From positions 1-28,576 of the forward strand of contig JBFHGJ010000076.1 of assembly GCA_041583135.1 (NCBI GenBank): a stretch of 28,576 nt of DNA. The letters run 5' to 3'. The notes under the pieces were generated by a model. It searched no databases, had not been told where the DNA came from, and saw only the letters and a list, made by a program, of their open reading frames with translations. Position 1 is the stretch's first letter. Each line of letters begins with the position of its first letter. The DNA is from JABSOG01 sp041583135. Lineage in GTDB: Bacteria; Pseudomonadota; Gammaproteobacteria; Enterobacterales; Alteromonadaceae. Below, piece after piece: positions 16,265-24,700 of this stretch. The translations under genes and the position numbers were made by a program.

Positions 16265-17668
16265 GTGTTTAGAAAAAACCTTAAAACTCTTGGCCTGTCA
16301 GTGGTGTTTTCACTGGTCGGTTCGGTGGCCGTTGCCGCTACGCTCAACCCAGACCAACTCAAAGAAATCAACACCCTTAAACAAGCGGCGCTCAATGGCG
16401 AAACCGCATGGCACCTCGATGAGTCTTTAACCACAGAAGTCGGCCATCGTATGATAGGCTCGGTTGGCGACAAAAAAGCCATCGCTTGGGCCAAAGCGAA
16501 CATGAAAAAGCTCGGCTTTGATAAGGTATGGACTGAGGAGGTGACTTACACTCAGTGGCATCGCGGCGATATTCAAGCCAGCATTGTGGCGCCTTACCCG
16601 CAAAAGCTGGTGGCCATTGCTTTAGGTGGTAGCATTGGCACACCAGAGGGGGGTATTAAAGCCGAAGTAGTACACTTTGACACGCTAAAAGACTTAGAAG
16701 CGGCCAAACCAGGCTCATTAGCAGGCAAAATTGCTTTTATTTCCCATCGCATGAGCCGCGAAATTGATGGTCGTGGCTACGGTCCTGTCGTTGCCGGTCG
16801 TAGTCGCGGCGCTCAGGTGGCGGCTGAAAAAGGCGCGGTAGCCTTTGTTTTGCGCTCGGTCGGCTCGGATAATAATCGCGTTGGACACACTGGTGTGATG
16901 CGCTATAAAGACGGCATCAAAGCTATTCCCGCTGCAGCATTATCGAACCCCGATGCCGATATGCTGGTGCGTCAAGTTAAACGTGGCAAGCCAGTCACGA
17001 TGCAACTTAAAATGACTTCAAAACGTATGGATGAGCAAACGGTCACCTCTGCCAATGTGATTGGCGAGATCACCGGCAGCGAAAAGCCCGATGAATTTGT
17101 TGTCATGGCTGCCCATTTGGATAGTTGGGATGTTGGTACCGGTGCGCTTGATGATGGTTTGGGTGTGGCTATCACTATGGCTGCCGGTCACCATATTGCG
17201 CAATTGCCACAACGACCTAAACGTTCTATTCGAGTGATCTTATTTGCCGGTGAAGAAGTGGGTCTTGTTGGTGCCTATCAATATATGGAGAAAAATGAAG
17301 CTAATATGGGCAAGCATGTGATTGGTGTCGAATGGGATTTTGCCAACGGCCCTATCTATGATATGCGTCCGGGTGTTGGTCCTGAATCACTCAATGCGAT
17401 GCGAGAATTCGCTCAGCTTATCGCCCCAATGGGTGTGAGCCTAAACCCAATGAACAACTCTCAAGGGAACTCAGATATCAGACCCCTAGTGGCAGCCGGT
17501 ATGCCTGCTACCAGCTTTTCAGCCGATGGCACAGACTACTTTGATTACCATCACACTGAGAATGACACCTTAGATAAGGTCGATAGAAAGGCTTTGCCAA
17601 CCAATACGGCGATTTACGCGATGTTTGCCTATTTCACCGCTAACTCTGGCGTTGATTTTAGAAAGTAA
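16265..17668 (+). CDS. Secreted M28 family zinc peptidase (carboxypeptidase Q-like)
   Basis: A 467-aa precursor with signal peptide MFRKNLKTLGLSVVFSLVGS, cleaved near SVAVAA (residues 20-25). A PA domain insert lies at about 110-240, and the M28 catalytic domain at about 262-460. The co-catalytic zinc site is visible: H284 (AAHLDSWD), bridging D296 (GALDDG), E330 and E331 (FAGEEVGLVG), D358 (EWDFANG) and H430 (YHHTENDT). The order matches plasma glutamate carboxypeptidase (carboxypeptidase Q) more than leucyl aminopeptidase. Start is GTG at 16265 with AAGGA 6 nt upstream. Likely periplasmic or secreted, used in peptide utilisation. It is divergent from selD, and the palindrome cluster starts just after the stop. 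Confidence 0.93.
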   Translation: MFRKNLKTLGLSVVFSLVGSVAVAATLNPDQLKEINTLKQAALNGETAWHLDESLTTEVGHRMIGSVGDKKAIAWAKANMKKLGFDKVWTEEVTYTQWHRGDIQASIVAPYPQKLVAIALGGSIGTPEGGIKAEVVHFDTLKDLEAAKPGSLAGKIAFISHRMSREIDGRGYGPVVAGRSRGAQVAAEKGAVAFVLRSVGSDNNRVGHTGVMRYKDGIKAIPAAALSNPDADMLVRQVKRGKPVTMQLKMTSKRMDEQTVTSANVIGEITGSEKPDEFVVMAAHLDSWDVGTGALDDGLGVAITMAAGHHIAQLPQRPKRSIRVILFAGEEVGLVGAYQYMEKNEANMGKHVIGVEWDFANGPIYDMRPGVGPESLNAMREFAQLIAPMGVSLNPMNNSQGNSDIRPLVAAGMPATSFSADGTDYFDYHHTENDTLDKVDRKALPTNTAIYAMFAYFTANSGVDFRK

Positions 17669-17681
17669 TAGAGCAAAAACA

Positions 17682-17786
17682 TTGAAGGTGTCAGACACCA
17701 AACTTAACAGAACGTTGAAGGTGTCAGACACCAAACTGAACAAAAACCAATTTTTCAACAGGTTAGTTCGTTAGGTGTCTGACACC
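17682..17786. repeat. REP-like palindrome cluster (GGTGTC-A-GACACC), three copies
   Basis: A 28-bp unit is directly repeated at 17682-17709 and 17715-17742 with one mismatch and a period of 33 bp. Each copy contains the near-palindrome GGTGTCAGACACC (17687-17699 and 17720-17732). A third copy at 17774-17786 reads GGTGTCTGACACC, i.e. it is inverted. Two direct plus one inverted copies resemble a REP/BIME arrangement. Similar GTGTCNGACAC palindromes occur near REP-associated tyrosine transposases in marine proteobacteria (from general knowledge, not checked). It may also act as a terminator for the M28 gene. Confidence 0.75.
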
Positions 17787-17846
17787 TCGATTGGGCATCC
17801 TGCTATCCCTGACGCCACGTCGCGAGAACATTTGGTCAATTTTTGT

Positions 17847-17875
17847 TTGATTAGATTTATCTGTCATTGTATAAT
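17847..17875 (+). promoter_or_regulatory. Sigma70-type promoter of the small exported protein
   Basis: TTGATT (17847-17852), 17 bp, and a consensus TATAAT (17870-17875), ending 37 bp before the start codon at 17913. Confidence 0.65.
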
Positions 17876-17912
17876 GAGCGCGGAATTTTTAAGTAAATAG
17901 GACGTTGTAATT

Positions 17913-18236
17913 ATGAAACTTGTTAAATCTATCGCCTTGGGCGCTACTCTCCTGTGCTCTTCATCAGCTGCTTTTGCCGGGCTTTATTGGCCTTCAACCA
18001 TAACCGATTGGAAGTTTTACATGGCCAATGGTGTGGCATATATTGAATCCCCTCAAATCCCCGAGCATTGCGCCAACAATCGCATGCACATTCCCTTGGA
18101 TGGTACCTCACTAAACGAAGCAATCTACGGCTATGCACTCGCCGCTTGGTCAATGGGCAATCAAAAGCTTGATTACACCATCAATAGCGAGCAAACCGAG
18201 TGTGTCGTATATGCGCTGAAAGCCTCCGATAAGTAG
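17913..18236 (+). CDS. Small exported protein of unknown function
   Basis: A 107-aa precursor with a clear signal peptide (MKLVKSIALGATLLCSSSAAFA, residues 1-22, given here as the cleaved part; cleavage before G23). C15 is not in a lipobox, as Leu precedes it, so it is not a lipoprotein. The mature part is about 85 aa with two cysteines, C53 and C97, probably a disulfide, around an ALAAW/G-rich central helix (residues 74-82). I do not recognise the family with confidence; small two-cysteine exported proteins of this shape are sometimes found beside RHS genes. It has its own sigma70 promoter and is the first gene of the RHS island, about 380 bp before the two-gene operon. A role as partner, immunity or adhesin factor is speculation. 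Confidence 0.8.
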   Translation: MKLVKSIALGATLLCSSSAAFAGLYWPSTITDWKFYMANGVAYIESPQIPEHCANNRMHIPLDGTSLNEAIYGYALAAWSMGNQKLDYTINSEQTECVVYALKASDK

Positions 18237-18618
18237 GCTACTTTAATTCGGGCTCACCGTGAGGCGTAGAACTTGCCCTTTTCGTTCCTAGTCTGCTTCA
18301 AATTTGATTGCTTTATGCCTGCACGGATGCAGGTAATTAGAACAACGCAGGAGCAGTTGTCGAGTGTGACAAGAGCGGCTCAAATTTGGCTTGCCAGAAA
18401 CGAAAACTTCAGCATTCTCCCTATGTTCTGGAGTTAAGTGCGGAATTTAAGTCAGCTGACCCCTTTTAACCCGAATTGAGGCTAAGTAACACATCGGCAC
18501 CTAATATTGCACCCTCGAAGGGTTTTATCCTTCAGGGGCAATACAGAGGTGCAAAATTTGTTGGTCTTGGCGTTGCTGCCAAAGCTGGCATCATGTACTA
18601 CTTCTATGGAAATCTAAT
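18237..18618. other. Spacer before the RHS operon, with repeat-like elements
   Basis: No convincing gene. It contains a 16-bp hairpin CCTGCA-CGGA-TGCAGG (18318-18333) and the palindrome GTCAGCTGAC (18451-18460) followed by CCCC. The second resembles the GGGGTCAG-type words at the right end of the island, so this spacer may be made of dispersed intergenic repeats. An open frame at 18476-18667 overlaps the next gene and is not credible. Confidence 0.5.
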
Positions 18619-21600
18619 ATGTTGTTTACAGGAAACAGCCGTCTGGCTGCCGCCACCTTACTGCTAGGTGCAGCTGCGGCAAGCTCGGCACATGCATCGT
18701 CTTGGGCATCAATCCAAGGTAAAGCCCGGGTTCTCGTACCAAAACCTTCACTTTCGGCAGTGGTAGCGCCAAACTTTAATTATGGTACAGCAGCCGAGAT
18801 CACCTTAGGTGACTTTGGCGACACGTCAGCCATTTATTATCGTCAATACCATTGGCAAGGAGACGCTTCTAATGGCAGCTATGCCACACCAAGCTCTTGG
18901 CAATGTCAGGATTTAGCAACACTAAAAAGCAATAACCTAAATCTAAAACTCAATTTTTCCGATTCAGGGCGCTACAAATATGATGTGGTAGCGGTAATGA
19001 GAAATACCGCCTGCGACCTTAGAGCTTTTGCTGCCGGAAACCTGGTTGCTTCGCCGATATATAGCTCCAACGAGTTTTTAGTCATAAAAGATGACACTCT
19101 GACACTTGCCGACTCCAGCCTAGCACAGAGCACGGCAACCCATAGCGGCAAGTTGTCGAGCTATGATTTGCGTCTTAAGTGGTTAGCCATCGACGGTGCC
19201 TCAAGCTACCAAGTGGCGTTGAAAAAAGACCATGTCCCCTACTATTTTAATGTCACCGACAGCGATTATCGGTCTCAACTGTTGATTAACAATCGTAACT
19301 ACTACGAGGTTAAGGACCAGTACGACCAAGCCACCGGTACCTTTACTCCCTATACAGGATTTGGTGACTATAACTTCTCTGTCAAATACTGTCTCAACAA
19401 CAACTGTTCAAAAGATATCGACTACCAAGGCGACGATTTAACGGTCAAACCCTTGGCGCCAAGATCTTTCTATGCCGAGACTTCTGACAATAAAACCATC
19501 ACATTGGATTTCATCGCGGATCCCAGAACCCCGGCGTTTAAATTTATCTCCTATTACCAAGCACCTGGCGCCACCGACCGAGTCGTAAGCACATTACCAC
19601 TCAAAGTGCCTGACGGCCAAACTCAAACGACAACGACCATGACCGGTGGTCTTCCATATAACTACTACGTCCGTCAATATACACCAGGAAATGATGGTAA
19701 ATATTGGCATGACATTGTGGCCTGCAAAGACACATTAGATGACTGTCAAGTCACTAAAGCATCGGGGAGCACATTCGGAGCGACCATCGTTTATCAGGAC
19801 GATCAACCTGAAGGTGAGGTCGATTCTTTCATCCCCGGCAGCGACAAAATTACCGGTTGGGCAAGAGATAACGATGCACAATCTACCGAAGTTAAGTTGT
19901 TGGTCAACGGTATTGAAATACCAGGGTTGACCGCGACTGCCAACCAAGCCAGAAACGGCAGTAATTACGGCTTCGAATTGACCAATCTCGCCGCTACGCT
20001 CAGCAACAATGGCATCGATACCAATAAGACTCTGGCGATGGAAGTCATGATTCGCAATATGCCGTATGCGGAATTTAAACCTTTGCAATCATTCACTTTA
20101 TTGGGTTTAGATTCAGGCCTACCACATGCGGTAAATGATGCTTTCTCAGTTCAAACCGGACAGGTCAACACACTAAACGTCTTGGCCAATGACTTTGTCA
20201 CTGAAAATTACAGTCTGAGCATTGACCCGGCCAGTATTACTCAACCGGCTCACGGTTCGGTATCTATCATTAACAACCTAATCGAATACACACCATCGGG
20301 TTCATCCCTGAGCAGTGATTCGTTTACTTATCAGGCTCAGTACACATTGCCGAACAATACCGTAGTCAAATCTAATCCTGCGACAGTGCATTTGTACTTC
20401 TCGCAAATTTTGGCAAAAGACGACGTTGTTTATACGGACTGGTCAGAATCGAGCAGCAGCTTCACCAGTAATGGAAATACGGCCTTGTCGCGCAGTACCA
20501 GTCAAATGATAAGCCACAACGTGTTGTCAAATGACAGCAATGTCAGCTTCGGTGACGTCTCTGTGGTACTGCAAAGCAATCAAGGTGCCAGCGGTCAGTT
20601 CACCGTCAACGCCGACAATTCCGTAACCTATACCCTTACCGGTTCAATATTGCCGAGCGATTGTGCAACCTACCAAGTGAAAAAAGGCAACGATGAGATC
20701 TCCAATCCCGCTAAATTCTGCGTCTATATGGGTATGAAACCGTATAACGATAGCATCGGAGTGTCTGCCAACAGCAGCGCTAATTCCGACAAAAGCAAGG
20801 CTGATATCTTCGTGTTACATAACGACAACATTTTGGTTAGCCCTGGGGTTACAAAAAAACCTTTTGTGCGCATGTCACCGACTAAAGGCACTGTTGTTAT
20901 TAAACAAGCGCAAAACAGCCTTTATAACAATGGCGACTTTTACATCGAATATACCCCTAAAGATGGAGTAAGTGGTTTGGATACCTTTACTTACTCGATT
21001 CAGTTAAACAACGAGGAACCTTTGACTGGCGTTGCAACTGTGACGGTCGCAATCGGTGAGCTGCCTGTTAAGCCGAGCTTTATCGTCAATGATGCCGTAA
21101 GCGGTAGCACCATTGATATGCGCTGGAGCAATGTGGCCGGTGCGACCACCTATGAATTTCAACACGCGTACTCTGCATTACAACAGCAAGTCGGAAACCT
21201 TCAAGAGGTGATGTGGCAGACGCTATCCAATCAGGCCAATCAAACGACCTATCAGTTGACCAATGCAACTGCCGGTTATCATTACTTCAGAGTACGCACT
21301 TGCGGCGCTCAAGGCTATAACTGTAGCGGATGGGAAAACTCTGCTGAAGTGATTGTTTTACCTGAAATACTTGACGCACCAACCATTGCCGGTCCCAACA
21401 GCTCTGGCCATTTTGTGGTTAATTGGCAACGTGTTGACGGTTTGATCAGCTATCGCCTCGACAATGCGACTTGTACAACAAGCTGTGATCAGCTGGCGCC
21501 GAGCGACTGGTCAGGCACGACCATACAAGGCAGCGAAAAGCAATTGGTCAAAGACAAAACCAATGGCACATTTGCCTACAGAGTTCGTGCCTGCCTGTCA

Positions 21601-21735
21601 GGCGGTCATTGTGCTGCCGATAGTCCGATGGTTACAGTCACCACCAATGGCGTCAACAGCAAAAAAGTTTTCCTGCATACCGACCTGCTTGGCAGCCCAG
21701 TGGTCGAGTCTGATGAAAATGGCAATGAGTTATAA
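18619..21735 (+). CDS. Large exported multidomain protein (cadherin/Fn3-like) ending in an RHS-core fragment
   Basis: A 1038-aa precursor. Its signal peptide is residues 1-26 (ending SSAHA before S27). Then come beta-rich modules: two or three Fn3/Ig-like units (about 27-390), a module with ITGWARDND (398-495), three VCBS/cadherin-like units (about 499-590, 600-700, 705-812; first one NDAFSVQTGQVNTLNVLAND) and two Fn3-like units (about 815-1010; WSNVAGATTYEF and WQRVDGLISYRLD) with paired cysteines. The last 24 residues (1015-1038, KKVFLHTDLLGSPVVESD...) match the HTDxLGSP start of RHS repeat-associated cores, where the chain stops. The next gene starts 18 bp later, so the two are cotranscribed. 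Start ATG 18619 has GGAA 8 nt upstream. Likely a surface or secreted protein partnering the RHS protein (inference). Confidence 0.85.
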   Translation: MLFTGNSRLAAATLLLGAAAASSAHASSWASIQGKARVLVPKPSLSAVVAPNFNYGTAAEITLGDFGDTSAIYYRQYHWQGDASNGSYATPSSWQCQDLATLKSNNLNLKLNFSDSGRYKYDVVAVMRNTACDLRAFAAGNLVASPIYSSNEFLVIKDDTLTLADSSLAQSTATHSGKLSSYDLRLKWLAIDGASSYQVALKKDHVPYYFNVTDSDYRSQLLINNRNYYEVKDQYDQATGTFTPYTGFGDYNFSVKYCLNNNCSKDIDYQGDDLTVKPLAPRSFYAETSDNKTITLDFIADPRTPAFKFISYYQAPGATDRVVSTLPLKVPDGQTQTTTTMTGGLPYNYYVRQYTPGNDGKYWHDIVACKDTLDDCQVTKASGSTFGATIVYQDDQPEGEVDSFIPGSDKITGWARDNDAQSTEVKLLVNGIEIPGLTATANQARNGSNYGFELTNLAATLSNNGIDTNKTLAMEVMIRNMPYAEFKPLQSFTLLGLDSGLPHAVNDAFSVQTGQVNTLNVLANDFVTENYSLSIDPASITQPAHGSVSIINNLIEYTPSGSSLSSDSFTYQAQYTLPNNTVVKSNPATVHLYFSQILAKDDVVYTDWSESSSSFTSNGNTALSRSTSQMISHNVLSNDSNVSFGDVSVVLQSNQGASGQFTVNADNSVTYTLTGSILPSDCATYQVKKGNDEISNPAKFCVYMGMKPYNDSIGVSANSSANSDKSKADIFVLHNDNILVSPGVTKKPFVRMSPTKGTVVIKQAQNSLYNNGDFYIEYTPKDGVSGLDTFTYSIQLNNEEPLTGVATVTVAIGELPVKPSFIVNDAVSGSTIDMRWSNVAGATTYEFQHAYSALQQQVGNLQEVMWQTLSNQANQTTYQLTNATAGYHYFRVRTCGAQGYNCSGWENSAEVIVLPEILDAPTIAGPNSSGHFVVNWQRVDGLISYRLDNATCTTSCDQLAPSDWSGTTIQGSEKQLVKDKTNGTFAYRVRACLSGGHCAADSPMVTVTTNGVNSKKVFLHTDLLGSPVVESDENGNEL

Positions 21736-21753
21736 GGAATGGAGTTGTTAAGT

Positions 21754-24700
21754 ATGAAACTTGAAATAATTGCACAATCAATAGCACAGGCAGTGTCATT
21801 GTCGAAGAGCCTGACAAGGCCCCTGGGCGTATTGAGCTTGACTGCGGCACTGTCTGCACCGGTGATGGCTGTGACGCTTGACGATACTGTTACGTCAAGT
21901 AGTAGTGACACCAGTCAACCCTCTGAAGAAGAGACCATGTATGCACCACAGGACTACATCTCGGATTTTCCGGGTGAAATGATTGGTCTGCAAGGGCGTG
22001 AAATCAAGTTGGTCTATGATGATGTCGATATTCCGGGTAATGGTGGCATGGATCTAGTGGTCACTCGTCGTATTAACTTTTGGGGTCGAATGGGTATTCT
22101 GTTGCCGAGTATCAATTTGACAAGGTCATCCGATAGCACTACTTCCAATGAAGCATACAATGACAGCTGTTTGGGTGATTACTACAAACTGAACGTATAC
22201 ATGGGTGGCGATCGTTTGACTTCTGCCGGGGTGGCGACCTCTGCCGATGTTCCATCCGGCACCATTGCCGTTTACGGCAATAATGTCTATTTGGCCTGTG
22301 ACCCCAACAATAGCAATATTGCCGAACTGCATTTGCCCGATGGTAAAAAGCATCGATTTATACCTGATAACGAGGCAACTCCACGCTTATTAAAATTGTT
22401 TGAAACCGTTGACCGTTACGGCAACCGCATTAACTATGAATGGGAATATCTCTATAAAGATGGGCAAGTCAATAACCGCCGTATCAGCAAAATCTCCCGA
22501 CAAGACAGCCCAACCCTGACGCATGAAGTCAACTTCGTCTATGATACGATTGAATATAGCAATGGTAATACCAGTGAAGAGTTAACACAAATCACCTGGA
22601 ACAACGGCACCAAGTCGGTCAGCTACGGCTATGACGACAGAGGCATGATTGCCTCTGCCACCGACTCGGTTGGCCGTACCACAACCTATGAATACGACCC
22701 GGAGAATGGCGGTTGGCTGTATAAAGTTATCACACCGACGGGCCTTTCGGTCACTTACACGCTGATAAGACCCAATGGTCGTGCCGGTGCTGGTGGAGGA
22801 GCCAAAAGCGAGAACGAAAGCAGCTTCTGGGCTATCGAGAACGAAACCCCTATCACCAGTATACGCCCTCGTAGCGACTGGCTGATGGGTGGTGAGGAAT
22901 ACTTCGCAGTTTCCAGCCGTACTATCGAAGGACCGGGCATTGAGCCGAGAACGTTTAAGTATGTAGACGACATCATTTATGGCACCAGTGAATCGCAGCT
23001 ATACATCATTCAACAGGACTATGATGGTGAAGAGGACCTCATTACGGCGTACACGTTCCGCCACTCTCCAAACACTAACCTTCATGGACGAATTAGACAG
23101 GTCCGCCTGTACAGTACGAGAACTTCAAGTGAGCAAGACTATCAAACACTGCCGAGCAACGCTCTACTCTATCAAAAAGATACCGTGTGGCAGCAGCTGG
23201 GCATGTCAACAAATGTTGGTTGTACCGACAGGACCAGACTCAATATCATCAATCAACAAGACTGTAGAAGATTTGTCACAGCCTCGACCACAGTGAAAAT
23301 CCGCAATAGTGATGGCGACGATGTATTTACCACCACTTACAGCGATTACAACACCTATGGTACTTCCGGCAAGCAGATCCAGCAGTTCGGCAACAATAGC
23401 CGAATGATTAAACAGAGCTATGACCATGATATCGAGCAATGGATCCTAAACCAGCCGAGGCTCAAGCAGATTGGTGCGACCGAAGGCACCTTGGAAGCAG
23501 TAGAAGAGAATGTTTACTATGACAAAAACCATAGTGACTATCCGTTTTACCTAGAGCAAACCAAATCTTTTGGCGTCTGGCAAAAGAAGTTCAGCCAATA
23601 CCATAGCCATGGTGGTGTGCAGAAGGTTGAATACAATGCTTTGTTGACTGGCTCTGGCGTATCGGGTAACCGCTATACAGAGTATCAGGACTACAAGCTG
23701 GGCACAGCGCAAATGACCAAAGTACCAAACCGATACGGCAGCGGTACAATGACATCATCAAACGAACTCGATACGAGTTCGGCCATTCGTGTCGAAACTC
23801 ATACCGACTTTAACGGCCATGTTGTTTATAAAGGTTTTGATGACAAAGGCCGTGAGCTTTACGTCGATTATGCCGATGCAAACCAAGCCGATGTGCGCTT
23901 TGAGTATATTGACGGCTCAACCAGCTCGGGACCGGTAACGATTGAACAGCGCTGCGTATTGAACGGTAACAGAAGCAATTGTGATGGCGATGTGCTATTG
24001 ACCACTACCACCACATATAGCGCGAAAATGAAGCCGTTAAGCGTGGCCAAATCCGATGGCTTCACCACCATTTATCAAAATACCCAATATGATGCATTGG
24101 ACAGAGCGGTCAAAGTATCTTATCCATCTTACATGTCGGGCCATGAAGAAGGAAAATCCACAAGCTATGACCCTATGGGCCGAGTAACGTCTCATACGGT
24201 TTATGGCGGCGGAACAACCACAACCAACTACCTGCAAGAGAATAAGGTGGCAGTCACCGATCCGCGCGGTAATGTGACAACAACCAGTTATCAGGCATTT
24301 GATGGGCCGAGTTATAAGACGGCGACAAGAATCGAATCACCTGAGAGTGTGACGACCGATATTGCGGTTAATGTATTTGGCGAAACAGTTAGCGTTACTC
24401 AATCCGGTTTGCGTAACGGGGTGGCGATCAGTGATACCGAAACCCGCCTGTATAACAGTCGGCATCAGCTTTGTATGATCAAGCGCAACGATGTCGGCAA
24501 CAGCTATTTCAAATTCAATGCCATAGGTGAGACCATTTGGCAGGCTGCCGGTGTCAGCGGTAGCAGTTGCGATAACGATGGCAGTGCATTAAGCAGTCAG
24601 AAAATCTCATTCGCCTATGATAATCTCGGTGATAAATGGATTGAATCCTTTGGTGACAATACTCCACAACGCACTTATACCTTGGATAACAACGGTAATC

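Noticed and set aside
17682..17786. Possible CRISPR array
   Set aside because: Only three copies, one inverted, with 5-nt and 31-nt gaps instead of regular spacers, and no cas genes.
17913..18236. Lipoprotein
   Set aside because: C15 is preceded by Leu rather than a small residue, so there is no lipobox; an ordinary signal peptidase I site ends at residue 22.
18476..18667. 63-codon ORF before the Fn3/cadherin-like gene
   Set aside because: Overlaps that gene's signal peptide in another frame and has no ribosome binding site.
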